Shown piece after piece: positions 1 to 13,473 of a stretch of DNA of 64,000 bases. Origin of the DNA: Metellina segmentata (taxonomy: Eukaryota; Arthropoda; Arachnida; Araneae; Tetragnathidae). Numbering within the stretch: the first letter of the stretch is position 1; every line of letters starts with the position of its first letter. The translations under genes were made by a program, and so were the position numbers. The notes below the pieces were generated by a model, which worked only from the letters and a program-made list of their open reading frames with translations, did no database searches and was not told where the DNA came from. The DNA lies in NCBI GenBank assembly GCA_947359465.1, contig OX375879.1:89317578-89381577 (forward strand), read 5' to 3'.

Positions 1-3000
1 TTAAGTACAAAATGATACTTAAAAGATTGGAATAGAATAGAAGTTTACCATATTAATGATTCAAGTGAGGTATGAATTTTTCATTTTGTTCCGCCTTCTT
101 GTGTGCGTGACAAAACTATTATTAAAAGGGAAAGAATACCTTTAGGCATTACAGATCGTTATTGTGAACCAATATAAAGTAGAAGGCAAATATATAAACC
201 TCTGTAGAATTGCTGGGCAAATTTCATTGGGTCGTTATCATGAAATCGCGAACCATACTATTCAATTACTCATTTAGGATTTCAAGATAGACTACATATC
301 CATTAAAAAATATGGCCTGATCTCAGAAGAAATCTAGAGACAAATCTTAAGATTCTATTCCTTGATTCATTTCAGATAACATTTTAACAACTTATTCAAA
401 TTTTCCTATAAGCTAAATCAAATTTATTAAATCAAGGCAATCCCGTTATTTTGAAAGTACATACTAAATTAACTATTTCCGCTCTCTCTTTTCAGATTCC
501 CTCAAAAAATTCTTTAGATAGTTGATTGGCTCCCGTTCACTATGAATGTAATTTTCAAAATACGAATTTAAAACTACACATTGCATTGTTTCGTTTTAAA
601 TTCAACAAAAAAGATGGTATTTCCATTGGAAGATTTGATTCTGAAACGGATTCGTGCGATGTTTGATCTAGTCGTTGAGGCATTTTCTGCGGAGACATTG
701 CACCGTAAGAGAAATCAATATATACTAGCAGACCCACACATAGCATCTGCGCATAATGTGTCGTTACTCACTGATGAGTGTCGTACCCACCATTTCCCTC
801 ACTTAAATCCATTTAAAATGAATATATACATCGATATGCACATTTTATACCTCTAAAAGAAATAAAAATTAATCGAAAATATAAAACAGAGCATTACGCG
901 TGCACTTATTACTTGTAGTAATTCTTTTTTCAGTTCATGGTAAAAACGGCACGCCTGTCATGCTACCACAAATAGGTTCTGAAAGTCGATTTTAATTGCA
1001 TCTCTTTCACTTCAAAGCCGATTCAGTATTTTTGATATCTAAACCTATTTTTGCGTTCGCTTACATCCCCGTTCTGTTTGTTCTGGGTGTGCTAACAATT
1101 CGAAATTCGTGTTATTCATGAACACGATTGAAACTCAAGATTGTTTTGACAGTACTACTCGAAAATTAATTTTTTTTGTGAATAATTTTCGAATATTTGA
1201 CATTTGATATAAAGGTATTAAAAATATTTCATTCTGCATAATTATACGAGTATATGGATGGGAACTGACTGAGAAGAATTTCTGCAATGTTTCTGATATT
1301 TTAGTCTTTTTTTTTTATTAATAGAATTATTTCAATCTTCTATTCTCGGAATGCAGCGATTTTTAAACCGACTAGGACACAGAAATTGTCTAGCCCGCAA
1401 GTCCTGGCACTATGTTGGGATGTTTAGTTGCTGTTAACATTTCACAGAAACTGCAACCATCGAAGATCGCTTCGAGAGAAACATTGAATTTGCTTTATTT
1501 TCTAAAATCTGCTTTATGTTTTGAGGGTAAAGACACGGCGGTTTGTTCATAATCGGGAAAAGTTCTATTTTTTTTTATCATCCATACATCGAGTCAATCA
1601 AGTGAACTCTTTCAGAACATTATGAAAAAAATGGCAATGCGTGATTTTGGTCCGCAAGTTAGTAGAAAATTAGTGACGAGGGTCTTTTAACAAGCGTAAT
1701 TGGTCATATGATAATTGGAGTACAAAATCGTCACAGCATATTAATAAATTTTCTACGTGTAACAAAATATTACTCATTGTAACAATGCAATTTCAATAAA
1801 GCATTCGATAAAATGAACACAATATACAAAAAGTTCTCAACTCGACAACGAAATATTTAACAAACGATCGTGGATCTCATCTTAAGTTTCAAGAACAGTA
1901 TGCAGAAAACAGCACGCTGTCTTGAAGCTGGTAGAAGTTTTGGCATAAACGTGTGAATGAAGTTCGACAGATCAAACTCAAGGGTCAACTGAACATACCA
2001 GCTTTTTAGTTGGAGCGCAGCCCCTTAGCCCGACTAGTTAAAGTTACTAAGGATATATGTAGGGAAACGTGGGGATGGAGGTTCTGTGTTAGGGGAACCT
2101 ATTGCACATGAGTGATACCACTATCCAATGAAATGTAGAAATCATCAAACACCGGGACAATTGGACCTACGCGAAATTCAAGGGTAAGACCACTTTATTT
2201 ATAGCATAAGATTTTCAGGATTAAGTCGATTTTTTTTTCAACAGGGAATGCCCGGTTTTTGGACTTGCATAGACGTTTAGACACAGCTATAGATAATGTC
2301 CCTCAGGGGAGATCACCACACATAAAAAATAATGGTTACAGTTTCTGTAGCATTTTAAGCAGCAACTATACACCCAACAATCTCAGGACCTCAATGTGCT
2401 CTAAAATTTGTGGTCCTAAGGAAAAAGGGTTGAAAAATCACAGTATTCGGAGAACAGAACATGAAAATGATTCTTAAAGAAAAAGTATCCAGAAAACCAG
2501 CATTAATTTTTATCAATTCAGTGCTCTTCCATTTAGCTGTTCTAGATGTAAAAATATATGTAACAATACACATTTCATGTTTTAATGTTTCTGGAAGAAA
2601 TAGGCTATGTATATTCAGAATTTTGACTTAGAATTCCGCAAATTTGATATTTAAAATAAATCTTTAAAAATTAAGTACAAATTGCTATTTAATAAAGTTT
2701 TAGGTTTTTAAATAAATATCTACTTGGTGTATAGGAGGAATTCCACGGTCAAAAATGGCTAAAGCATATACTAATATATTGTAAACTTTCAATCACATTT
2801 TCCTATGATAATATGGCGATTATGTTAATCTAATGCTTTGTAATGACACGGTTGAGAGAATAGAAAATAGAATGATTACATGTTATGTATTTAGGGGAAT
2901 ATATTAAGTTATATGTTGTCACTTCAAAAAATATAATGATGCCAAAAGCCTACTTTAGTTTTCGGAAAGGGAAATCAAAAAATATCTAGTACTTTCGCCA

Positions 3001-3779
3001 AGTTAACATCAACTAACAAAAAATATCGGAACTATGTTGCGGAGACAGGTCCTTACCGGAGCATTTTTACTACAGTAATAGTGGTGCTGAATTGCAGTAA
3101 TTTGCATTATTAAACGCTTTAGAAACTATAAACAGTTTGATCGGCCTAGCTGTCAACACCGACCTCTAGGCGTAATAAACACGAGGCATCAACAATTGAT
3201 AAATAATCCTTATGTCTTGAGCTCCCTCCGCTTTGCATAATAAAACATTTCAAATAAGTCTTTCTTTCTGAAGAGGATTAATTGAATTGAATTAAGCTAA
3301 TATCATCGCTTTCTTTTTTCCAATTAGTTTCCTTTTAATACATTTAATTTTAAAATATTTCAAAACACTCAAAAAATGGTAATGAATTAATAAAGAATCG
3401 TTTTCCGAAACAAAGATGATGTCGAATGGCTGATTGACCAAGAAGCTGCTGATCAGGGAAAACAGTCGGCCATTGTTTCTTTCTTTATCGTTTAAAGGTA
3501 ATACCAGAGGAATAAAATACATAATTAGAACTTTTACGACACAATTAGCACTATTTACAGATTATTTCTGAAAGATAATATTGATCATCGGCTTCCACGT
3601 AAATGAAGGTTGTGATCTGCTTAGAGAATTACTGTTTACTAAGCTTCTTACGTCTGAGTGCCATTTCATGGTCTTACTCAAATCAAAACAACGCCTCTAT
3701 TCAACAGTTCACACGTGTCAAAACTGTGAAAGAATGTTTATATATACATATGGTTGATTGGGTTTAGTGAAGCTAAGGC
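1..3779. other. Gene-free 5' flank
   Basis: AT-rich DNA with many stops in all frames and only short open frames (up to about 90 codons at 581-856), none with a recognisable motif or plausible splice context. I see no transposase or tandem repeat here. Confidence 0.5.
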
Positions 3780-3947
3780 CATATTTGGTCAACCTGCGCC
3801 AAACAATGTCAAGTAAACGGACATATACAAGGTAAGTTTTTGCCTACACAGGAGAGAAATACGCCCAAGTAGGAAACGAACCTGTGCCACTTACAACTGG
3901 CCTGCTACTCGCGCAGCGAACAAACCGACTGAGTCACGGCGATCCCA
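3780..3947 (-). repeat. tRNA-derived SINE head
   Basis: Read on the minus strand from 3947, the sequence begins GGGATCGCCGTGACTCAG and contains an A-box-like TGACTCAGTCGG (3936-3925) and a good B box GGTTCGTTTCC (3882-3872), 43 nt apart: the spacing of an internal RNA polymerase III promoter. The head is not a functional tRNA because no clean acceptor stem or anticodon arm is evident. The left limit (about 3780) is approximate. Confidence 0.6.
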
Positions 3948-3967
3948 TATTCATATAGAGCTCTAGC

Positions 3968-4044
3968 GATCTGCTGTTAGCTTCTGGTAACTTTTAATTA
4001 ACGTCGTACTAGAGCAACAACAACGGGCTATGATCTGCTGTTAG
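3968..4044 (-). repeat. 51-bp SINE tail insertion between perfect 13-bp direct repeats
   Basis: GATCTGCTGTTAG occurs at 3968-3980 and again at 4032-4044. Between them (3981-4031) lies a 51-bp piece which on the minus strand contains GCTCTAGTACGACG followed by TTAATTAAAAGTTACC, the same tail as at 5510-5529, 14348-14543 and 30205-30238. The direct repeats look like a target-site duplication, so this is a 5'-truncated retroposed SINE end. Confidence 0.7.
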
Positions 4045-5509
4045 GTCTGCACCTCAAATGCAGCGTTTCTGTCGCGTCATAACTTGATATGTATTGCATT
4101 TTACGGACAACCATTAAATAACCATGCAAGAATACGAGTTTAAAACTACATTTTAATTCTTAAAGCCAGAAGTTCTACTTCTGAAACTATTTTTAAATTA
4201 TCATTGGGTACATCAGTTCGAAAACCTTTTTTTTTTCTGCTAGGAAGCATAATTTCTACCTCTCTTCTATTGTAGAGTTTTTAGATGAAACAGAATTTCG
4301 TAATGCAAGTCATGAACTCAAAACAAATTTACAATGGTCAAACACAATACACCCATTTACCACAAATAACTTCAAATCGAATCAATAAAGTAGAATCAAT
4401 AGAAGTGGTAGGCTCAGTCATAAGCAAACCATAAAAGTCAGCTGACAACCATTGACCTGAAGAAACCAAGTTGACAAAAATACCCCACTCAAACGATGCA
4501 CGTACTGAAGGGTAAAATGATGAAAGAAACCGTAGAGAACGTTTCACATTTTTGCGACGAAGCATCGTGACCCCCAACGAAGAACTCAACATTTTAAAAT
4601 TGACGAGCCCACACGAAAGGAAAGCAAAAACTTTTTTCTGAATCTGTGAAATGAAAGTACAAAGAAAGGTGCATAATTGCAAGGAAGGCCACTGCTGTAG
4701 AATTTGCCACTCAAGCATTTTCTTATTCGGATATTTCAATAGGTGACGTCATACCGTGGGCGGGTGACGTGATAAAGAGGTCTAGGTTCCGTACAGAGAG
4801 AAACCAATGAAAACACGTAGATTGCTCCCGCGCTTCCGAAACGAGTAGTAACACCGGCAGAGAAAATGACCAATAGTTACGTCTCTCCCAAAGAATCCAG
4901 TATTATTACATCACTTAACAGGTTATTGAAAATCCCCAACTACACACACAGGAACTTCACTTTTGAAAAAAGAAACATGACATGTTCTGGATTTTGTTTT
5001 TATTCTTGACTCTACGTAAGCTGTAAGCATATAATAAATTTCGATAATATATTTGTAGGAAATTGTGAATGAACTTAAGCAAAATCACATACGAAAATTC
5101 CAGATGAATTCACTAGTGAACTTTTAATCTCAGACAGGCTGAAAACAAGGATCGATTGAGTCTGATTTAGCACAATAAAGAGAATTCGAATATACACAAG
5201 CAGAATTTTCCAAATATTTATTTTTAGCTTGCTCTCCATGACAAATCAAAAAAATTGTTGTAGAACAAAACAAAATATCATTTTCGAAGTCCAATAAATA
5301 AAATTCAAAAAATTTGACTTGATTCCTCATAAACAATATTTTTTGGATGAAAAGTACCAACAACAAAAAAATTATTTTCTCGAGGCTTGGTACTTATTTG
5401 CACATTTGAAGAAATTGATCTGCTAAAAAGTAATTTGACATAATTATCACAACTTCCTTGTTTAAAACCGTGTCTTAAAATCTGCTGGTCTGATCAACCG
5501 GAAAATTTA
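4045..5509. other. Gene-free stretch with CRE-like sites
   Basis: Mostly AT-rich, no gene recognised. A patch at about 4740-4870 is richer in CpG and carries a consensus CRE (TGACGTCA, 4743-4750), a GC-box-like GGGCGGG and a second GTGACGTG. It could be regulatory, but no transcription start or exon was found. A 133-codon minus-strand open frame at 4338-4739 lacks a methionine start near its beginning and has no recognisable motif. Confidence 0.35.
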
Positions 5510-5650
5510 GGTAGGTTTTTAATTAACGTCACACAGGAGAATCACGACTATTGGCGACGGTCTTTGACTGGGTCGAGTTTCGAACTCGAAACTTTTCTCT
5601 TAAAGCAGGCAACGAAAGCTCCAGAAATATCGATTTGAACCCCTTCCTTT
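5510..5650 (-). repeat. tRNA-derived SINE with the shared tail
   Basis: On the minus strand a B-box-like GAGTTCGAAAC (5587-5577) is followed about 50 nt later by ACGTTAATTAAAAACCTACC (5529-5510). This is the tail found elsewhere without a head, so it ties the tail to a tRNA-derived SINE. The 5' end is not clear. Confidence 0.55.
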
Positions 5651-6419
5651 AAAATAATTCGATCTATAAGCATCATAAGTGGAAAACTTTATCTATATTG
5701 AATTATTTAAAGTTTTTTTAGTCAGCAATGTGGGTTGAACCTTTCTTTAACCTAGATTAACGTTTATAAAAGTTGAAATGTCATTTGTAAGCACAAGAAA
5801 ACCACAAATGGCTATCTCACATCCTGCAGAAGATAAAAGTTTTTAGAGAACCTTTGCAAGTAATGCTTTTGGCTTCACGCGCGCAAGTCAAAGATGGACA
5901 CATATACAAAATAAAAGCGGATGAAAAATATACTTTCGATTTTCTCTGAATAATGTTAACAACAAGGAATAACACAATGTGGTCCACTTGTTGAAGGACT
6001 AATCGATAAATTAGAACGCAACTTAATTTCATGACTGGTGGCGGCCCTGTCATCTTCTATCTAGAACATGCACATAAAATAACAGAAAATGATCACAAAT
6101 GACAGTTCAAATGGTAAAATGTTGATGATTGTTAAAAACAAATTTTCCCTGTTAAAAATTCAATTAAATATTATATTACTGCCGAGTTTTACAGAATCTC
6201 AGCTCTTTAACAGCCTCCCAGAACTTACATTCTACATTCAAAGTACATAAAACAGCTTATAGGTTAAGAATTTTTCCAGAGTATTTATGCTTGCAGAGTA
6301 AATTCACATTTAGAATAAGGGTGGTTATTCCAATACATTTGAATCTCTAAGGGAAATTGAAACATGTGACAGAAAGGATTATACCATAAAAAAAATAATG
6401 TAAAATTTTTTGTAATACA
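5651..6419. other. Gene-free stretch
   Basis: AT-rich sequence with no open frame or repeat that I recognise. Confidence 0.4.
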
Positions 6420-6901
6420 TCTCTAATATTATAAAAGGAAGTGTTTGTTTGTCTGTTTCTTTCGCGGCCACAAAATCCTGACGATCTATGGCACTTCCAG
6501 CAATGAGATTTGGCACAGGTAGTCCAAAATTTTTGCAATTTTTGGGTCGCGGCGAAATTTTAAAATTCAATCTAGAAGATTTTAAAATGAATTTAATAGT
6601 TTTATTCTCCATCGCTTTTTCAAACGAATAGAACTTTTTCTACCCGTGAGACCTTGCAGTCAGGGTTTGAAATCATGCCAAGTTTTTATCATCCGCGGAG
6701 AAAATTATTTTTTTTATTTCCGCTTTGATTTTGCGCGGACGAATAAATTTCCAGCCAGACGATAAATATTTTTACTGAAGTCAGTTCTTTTCTCTATCTC
6801 CCAGACCGTTAAAGATGGAGTAAAAATTTCAACGGATTTGAAATCTGCGGAAAATTTTACACCAGTTTAATAATTACGGGGTACGGGCAACGCCGGGCTA
6901 G
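6420..6901 (+). mobile_element. Non-autonomous Helitron with both ends
   Basis: Starts TCTCTAATATTATAAAAGGA after a host A (6419) and ends with a short GC-rich hairpin region CGGGCAACGCCGGGCTAG just before a host T (6902). This is the Helitron rule: 5' TC, 3' CTAG, insertion between A and T, no target duplication. It has no coding capacity. The first about 150 bp match the ends of the copies at 19720, 27833 and 63072 (read in complement), including TTTGGCAC and GGTAGTCC. Confidence 0.8.
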
Positions 6902-8819
6902 TAAAAAAAAAATTGAAATGTTTAAAAAGTTATGAAAAACCATTAACTTAACTCCCACTCTTCAAGAACTTTATTACATTACTATCTCTTCAGAAAATTT
7001 TGTAATTTCACAAATCATTACATTTTTTATTTATATTACAAACAGTTTCATAACCATACAAGTTACATTAGGTTTCCTTTAAAGTAAAATAATGAAATAT
7101 TTAGTTTAAGCAAAAGAGCATTTCTTATTGATATGATCTTGAGAAGTCATTTTTCGTTGATCCTTTTCGAAGTGATATATTAATATGAGTTAATTGAATT
7201 TTACCATTGTGAAATATTATCCAAATGCTTATAGAAAGGAACTGAATAATAAAGTTAAAATGAAAGTTTTGATAAAAACATTTATTATTGATTAATTTTG
7301 AGAAAGACAAGACAATTTTTTTAATATAATTAAATAATTTATTTTTCTTTTTATGTTAGATTAGTGGTGTACACAAATGCACCTTCGTCAAGAGTTTTTT
7401 ACCACGTCCCACAAATTTCAGTTTTTTGACAAAACCCTCAAATTTTTCAAGGTAAGTAGGTAGTTGAATTTACCTTGTACTGAAGCTATTCAATTTTTTA
7501 CAATTAAATTATCAAAATATATTTAGATAAATATTCAGAACTTCCACTCCTTGAATTTTTAGATGATGCATGAAACTATAGTATTAATTTTCACTTTTTT
7601 TTGTAAAACTACATACATAAAGTTTTCACCATACACCTCTGCAACTTGCTCATAACATATCTACATAACAATATAAAATGCAACTTGTTTTTTTAAATAA
7701 TTTTCTTGAAACTTGTGTGTGTGTGTGTGTGTGACTTACCTTGAAAAAAAAAACCTAAAACTCCTTTAAGTTTTCAATGTGACAGAAACTTTATTTTAAA
7801 AAAATTAATTCTTCGACATAAAAATAATTTTATGTTAAGATATGTTTTTAACATAAAAATATAATAGAAAATTTAATTGCAAGTAGTTACAATGGTTAAA
7901 TTTGTAACAAAAATATTTTTATAATTTTACATTGTTAACATAAGTGTTTTAACAAAATTCTCGTACTGATATTTTATTATCGCAAAATAAAACTGCATTA
8001 CACAAATATTTTCAACTTTTGTGGGAAAAACACAATCAGTCTTCTAACATTTGCTGAGAATAAAATATCCAATTTTGTTCTTAAATAGAATTCAGAGTCT
8101 GGCAAATATTTGCAATTATTTTAAATCACAGGAGACATGGCTTTTTTAGATATGAATAACTGACACAGAATTTTTTTTGGATACAAGTGAATGTATTTGC
8201 TCTTTGACAAAAACTTCATTTCTTAAAAATGTAGGTATTCCATTCTAAATGGAGTTACATAACTTTTATCTGTAAAGAAATATTCTCTTTAAAAGTAATT
8301 ACTATTTGCCAACCCAATGGAAAATTTTAAAATTAGGAAAAAGGGAACATCAAAAATTGTAAGTGTATTGCTTGTTATTTATTCTGAGGTAAAAATATTC
8401 TTTTACATTAGAAATCACAAATAACCTCATAAAAAGTAATGCAAAATTAAAGCATGTGGAAATAGTTTAACATCATGATCAGTCCTTTAAACAAATATCA
8501 GGTAAACAAGAAAGTTTGTGTCATTTCTATGTTTTATCATTGTCAAACTGCAAATATGCTCACTCTACCATCAAAAACTTATTTGACAGAGAATGTAATG
8601 TGGAATAACACTTATATAAATTAATCATTTAAAGTTCTGAAACAGCTATTGTAGCATCGTCTCAAAGCAACCATAAAATGTTACCTTGAAGCGATCATGA
8701 AACGTCACTAAGTATCTGCTCAGTACAAGCTTGAATGATTCACTGTGTAGAAGTTAATTATTTAGGAATGTTTACTATATCAATTTTATTTGATCTCTCA
8801 AGCTGCTAAAAAAATAGTT
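6902..8819. other. Gene-free stretch with a (TG)n microsatellite
   Basis: AT-rich, no gene recognised. A TG dinucleotide run lies at about 7714-7733. Otherwise only short open frames. Confidence 0.4.
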
Positions 8820-9700
8820 TGAGTTTGATGTATAGGAAAAATGTTGCAGTCAGAAGAGATTCCATAAATTTTCATCTTGCGACAAGACTTGTTCTGGTAG
8901 ACCATCATTCATGAGATCAAGCTGAAGAACCCCTGTCGGGTCAAATTCAAGTCGAACTTGCAAGACAATTTAATGTGAGTGATGAAATCATCTCTACCCA
9001 TTTGCATTGGCTAGGACAAACATGAAGCTTAAATCAGTTACTCACAAACTTTTTAAGTCTGTTCCTCATAAACTCATGACCAACAAGTTTGTGAGGCTTA
9101 GCAATTGAACTTAGCACAGAACCAAATAGGGACCACAATTGGACATGCAATGAAAAATAGAGCAATTGTTCTCACCAATTGTTGTTGTCAAAAGACTCAA
9201 AACCTTTGATGGCAGAACCCAGTATCCCTTTTTGTGGATACTGAAAAGGTAGAGCACAGACAAAATTATCTACTTAGAGTAACAGAGGAAACCAATACAT
9301 CTGAAATCTGCTGGCAGTTGCAATGGGTTTCAGTTGCATTGATCCAGAAGCATTAAAAATTGGTTAAGAGAAAAAGAATTATTTTCCACCACAACAATGT
9401 CAGACCATACAGCAAGAACAATCAAGCAGATAATCAAGGTTAGATACTCAATCCCCATATTACCCAGATATCTTGTCTTAAGACTTATCTTCTACTGGCA
9501 ATAGACAACTATTTACAAAGTCTGAGATTCTAAAATCAACAAAATGTTAAAAGGGAGTTGAAGCACTTTTTTGATGACAGGGCGAAACTTACAAGACTGG
9601 AATCTAAAATATGATTCCATCGTCGGAAAAAGATAACAGAAGCTGAATGTGACTATTTTTCAGAATAAAGTATTGTTTGATCCACTTTATATATGTTTTG
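8820..9700 (+). pseudogene. Degenerate mariner-type transposase
   Basis: With several frameshifts and stops the + strand reads like a mariner transposase. A helix-turn-helix-like part QVELARQFNVSDEIISTHLH starts near 8946. HHNNVRPYS near 9387 corresponds to the catalytic HHDNARPH block with Asp changed to Asn. PYYPDILS then D (9453-9490) corresponds to the YSPDLAP.D block, and a C-terminal TGI.NMIPSSEK piece corresponds to the end region. Old and inactive; terminal repeats not identified. Confidence 0.6.
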
Positions 9701-12700
9701 TTGCCCCACTTTATGCACAATGTGTACCATGACATTGCAGATTATAAAGAACATAGATATAGGTGACAAATCCTTGTATTTGTTCACATTCCCTATTATT
9801 TTTCTTGATCTCATTTAATAATATCTCTCACTTATATATAATGAGAAACTAGTTTACCAGATCAAGTTATTAACCTCGGAAGCTGATTTAATAACATTCT
9901 TTCAGGCATCCAGTTAAGAGATGAAGATGCAGTCTTAAGAATATTCAATCCTCGATCTTAGTAAAATAGAATTAGTATTTTGATTCCCATTCCTAATCCA
10001 AGCTTTGAAGAGTAATTTCTGGAATTAAGAACTCAAAATCTTATACCATGCTAATTTAATCTTGTATCTATATCATGAAACATGTACAAGACAATTTAAA
10101 GTCACTGAAGACCACTGGGCTCACTGAATACCAGGATGTAGTGCCCCAAATCCATAATCTTTGACAGTCAACAAAACAATTGATTGTATTCCTTTTTGAA
10201 GGTACTTTAACTCAACCTTAAATAAGAAACAATGTAAATGATGACAGAACTATATCATCTCAGTTCAACTAATCAGCACTTTCCTGTCTATGATTAAGGA
10301 TCATTATATAATCTGTGTAGTTTTCTGTAATTTCTCAATAGCAGCTCTACCATAGAGTTTATCGAGGTTTTTTGAAAGCACAAGACCTGCAGCTGTTTGC
10401 GTTTCATGGTATTTAGACATAATGTATGCAAGGCTCTTGCGAGTTCGGAGTAGTCATGGTTTTTATCAAGTTTATTCTTTAAGTTAAGTGGTGTATGCCT
10501 TAAATGTTGTATCATACTATAACCCTTCTAACAAATTTTCATACCTATTCAAAAATCGCCTGACCAAAGGTCGGCTGATTTCTCATTGTAGTCACACTAC
10601 ACTTATTCAATTAATTCATTATATTTTGAATTTTAATCACTGTTTATCTCTAGTGATTTTTGCAGTCATATAAATGAACCAGGGGCTCTTGAAATCAAAA
10701 ACAGATAGGTTGTTTTAGACACTCTGGAGCTCCATTTTATGATTATTCACAATTTGTCCTTTAAGAAAGCATGTAAAGTCCTTCATTTTGCACCCATTAT
10801 AAACTAAAATTTCTAAATCTTTAAACACACGATTATCTTTGCAAAATAAGGAATAAAGAAATTTCCAGCTAAGTATTCTGCAAAAGTAAAATTAAGATAT
10901 CTAAGCATTGAGGCTGTAATACACCTGTGTATGAAAATATACAATTTTCCTTTGCACTGGAAACTTTATCTCACTCATAAAAAATAATTATATTGCTTTA
11001 TGTCACTGGCAAACTTTGAACATTGTTTAATGCAAAAATTACACACATGCACAAATTATGTAGTTAAAAACGTCACTTAAACATGCTTCTAACCCTGGAG
11101 ACTGATTATTGAAAGAAATTTGATGATCACAATTTTAAGTCATTCTGAAAATTATATAAAACAATTACGGACTGAAAAATAAAAAAAATTTACACATCTA
11201 TAGCATCAAGAAAAAAAAATTTCTAAATTTATAATAAGTGTAATAGATTAACACATTTTTTCCTGCATGTAATTAAATAAATTTTTACTGTATTCTATCC
11301 ACTAAACAGAATACAAATAAAATTTACTCAAAAATTTCATGGGGGGGGGATAGTTTGTTTATATAATCAGACATGAGCTGATTTTGCGAGTGAATGAACG
11401 TATGCAATAACTTGCCGCCGCTTGTAAAAATAATCATATGCAATCACAACGAAACCAATATTAACTTTAAATACATCATGATAATTTTGGTGTGAAAAAA
11501 TAAAAAGTACACCACTTTATTTAATTAGAGCAATATTTATATTATTTCTTAGTTATACTTTCTAAGAAATTGAACAAGACCAAAATAATGATATTTACGG
11601 CAATCAAAGAAAATAAAATTTCAGATCCCAGAAAATGAAAAAAATAAATAATAAGTTCTGAAACAATGATAAATCGTTCTTGTTGGTTATTTTCTTTTTA
11701 AAAAGTCCTAACAGCATTATAAACACTCATAAGTTCATCAACAATATAAGATAACATATTAGCTTACCTTTAGAATTATACGATCGATTACAAAAATAAT
11801 AGGAGATTGTAGATTTCGAAGATCCACAAAATGAAAACCATTGGGGAGAGACACTTCTCCATCAGAATACAATTAAACGCTTTGGTTACTGATAATAATT
11901 TGATGTGATTTAACACAAATTGAAAGAAATCTAGATCCACATCACATCTGTTAAAGAGCTGCGCAGCGCAGTAAAATTTTCGCATCATATGTTTGCTTCA
12001 TAACTTTAGTTTTTGAATATGGCAATACAGTTTTAAATCTTCTTCTTTGCATTTAAAACAACTTAATATTTTTATGATTCGACTTCATAACCTGGTAATA
12101 TAGAATTTTAAAATATCTATGATAAATTTAAAATTACCTTACAATTTTATTTTCTGATGTTTTTTTTTTTTGTCTAATGTTAGAGTTACCAATTGTTTTG
12201 TTAACTGTAACCACTTTGCAAACAATGTTTTTTCGTGAAATCTTTCAAAATCTGCATTAAATCGTCTGCTGGATTCCAGTTCTTATTCCGTTTTACTTTA
12301 TTTCAGGGTCTTTGTTTACGAAATCTTTATACTGATGAAATTAAACAAAGATTAGTGTTTTGTTTGAGAGTTGTGTTGTGGATTCATAATGCGTCTTCAT
12401 ATGCCAATTTTCATGTGTACGTAAATTAAAATCGAATTTTCTTTATTAATGGAAATGAACTTATCAAGATGACCACGATGATGTTTGAAACAACTTTCTT
12501 CCTTGTCTATGTTTTGAATATTTATAATGTCGTGTGCTTTCCAAATCCACTCGGAAATTATTTTTATTAACAGTTCATGGGAGTGCTCAAATAAAGATAA
12601 TGCTTTTATTTTCAAATGGATGATTTTTTTTTTTGTTCAATGGCCAAATTGGGCAGTAACTAATTGTAAAAGTTTTTCCTTTTTTCTCTGTGCTGGAATC

Positions 12701-13473
12701 TAGTCATCGATTTCACTAATACTTATATATTCCGATGAACCTCGTATTCGTTTTCTCCTGCTTGATAAATTTGGAAGATAATGTAAATTTGGTGCAACAA
12801 TATACCACACATCTAGAAATTTTTTCAATCTGTGATTCACGAAGGTTGCACAGCAAATTAAGATGAATCAGTATTGGAAAAGTTTGTTCAATCCTATCAA
12901 ATGTTTTAGCTTGAGAAATTAAAACATATTAAACTTGGTAATTCTTATTTATAATGGTTTATGTTATAGATTTTTGTTTCAGTTGTACTCAGATGACAGT
13001 TTAGGGCGATTTAATGCTTCAAATTGGTTGCTTTACAGAAATTTTTAAATACAAATGTTAACTAAAATATATTGTGTTGGTAAAATGTAAATGTTAACCC
13101 TTCAGTGTCATTGTACACTAGTTAGAAGTCACTGGTCTACTGGCATAACACAAATATTTTGAAATTCACTGAGAGAATGTTTTTTTGTTTATCATGGCTA
13201 ACAAATTATTTTTCTGTGATAATTTTTGGATGTAACTAAAGTTTAAAACCTCATTTGAATATTTCAAAGTATTACTTTTTCTGTGAATTATAAAAGTTAG
13301 TATTCTGGATGAATTTATGATTGTTAATTGTACTTTTAGTAAACAGCAAATGCATTTTATCTTTAGTTTCTTAAGCGTGTTTTTGTCTTAACATTGTTGA
13401 GAAACTTTTATCAAAAGGTTTTTTTATAATTGAAAATATTTACTAATTTTTATATTGAATTGTGCTTTATTAG
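9701..13473. other. Gene-free stretch directly upstream of PHTF exon 1
   Basis: AT-rich with short open frames only. PHTF 5' untranslated exon(s) and promoter probably lie here or further upstream, but I cannot point to them. A run of nine or more G occurs at about 11341. Confidence 0.4.

Noticed and set aside
581..856. 91-codon open frame on the + strand
   Set aside because: No recognisable motif, no splice or promoter support, AT-rich chance length for this composition.
3872..3947. A functional tRNA gene
   Set aside because: A and B boxes are present but no consistent acceptor stem or anticodon arm; fits a SINE head better.
4338..4739. 133-codon open frame on the minus strand
   Set aside because: Begins at a non-ATG codon, shows no domain and no repeat homology; may be chance.
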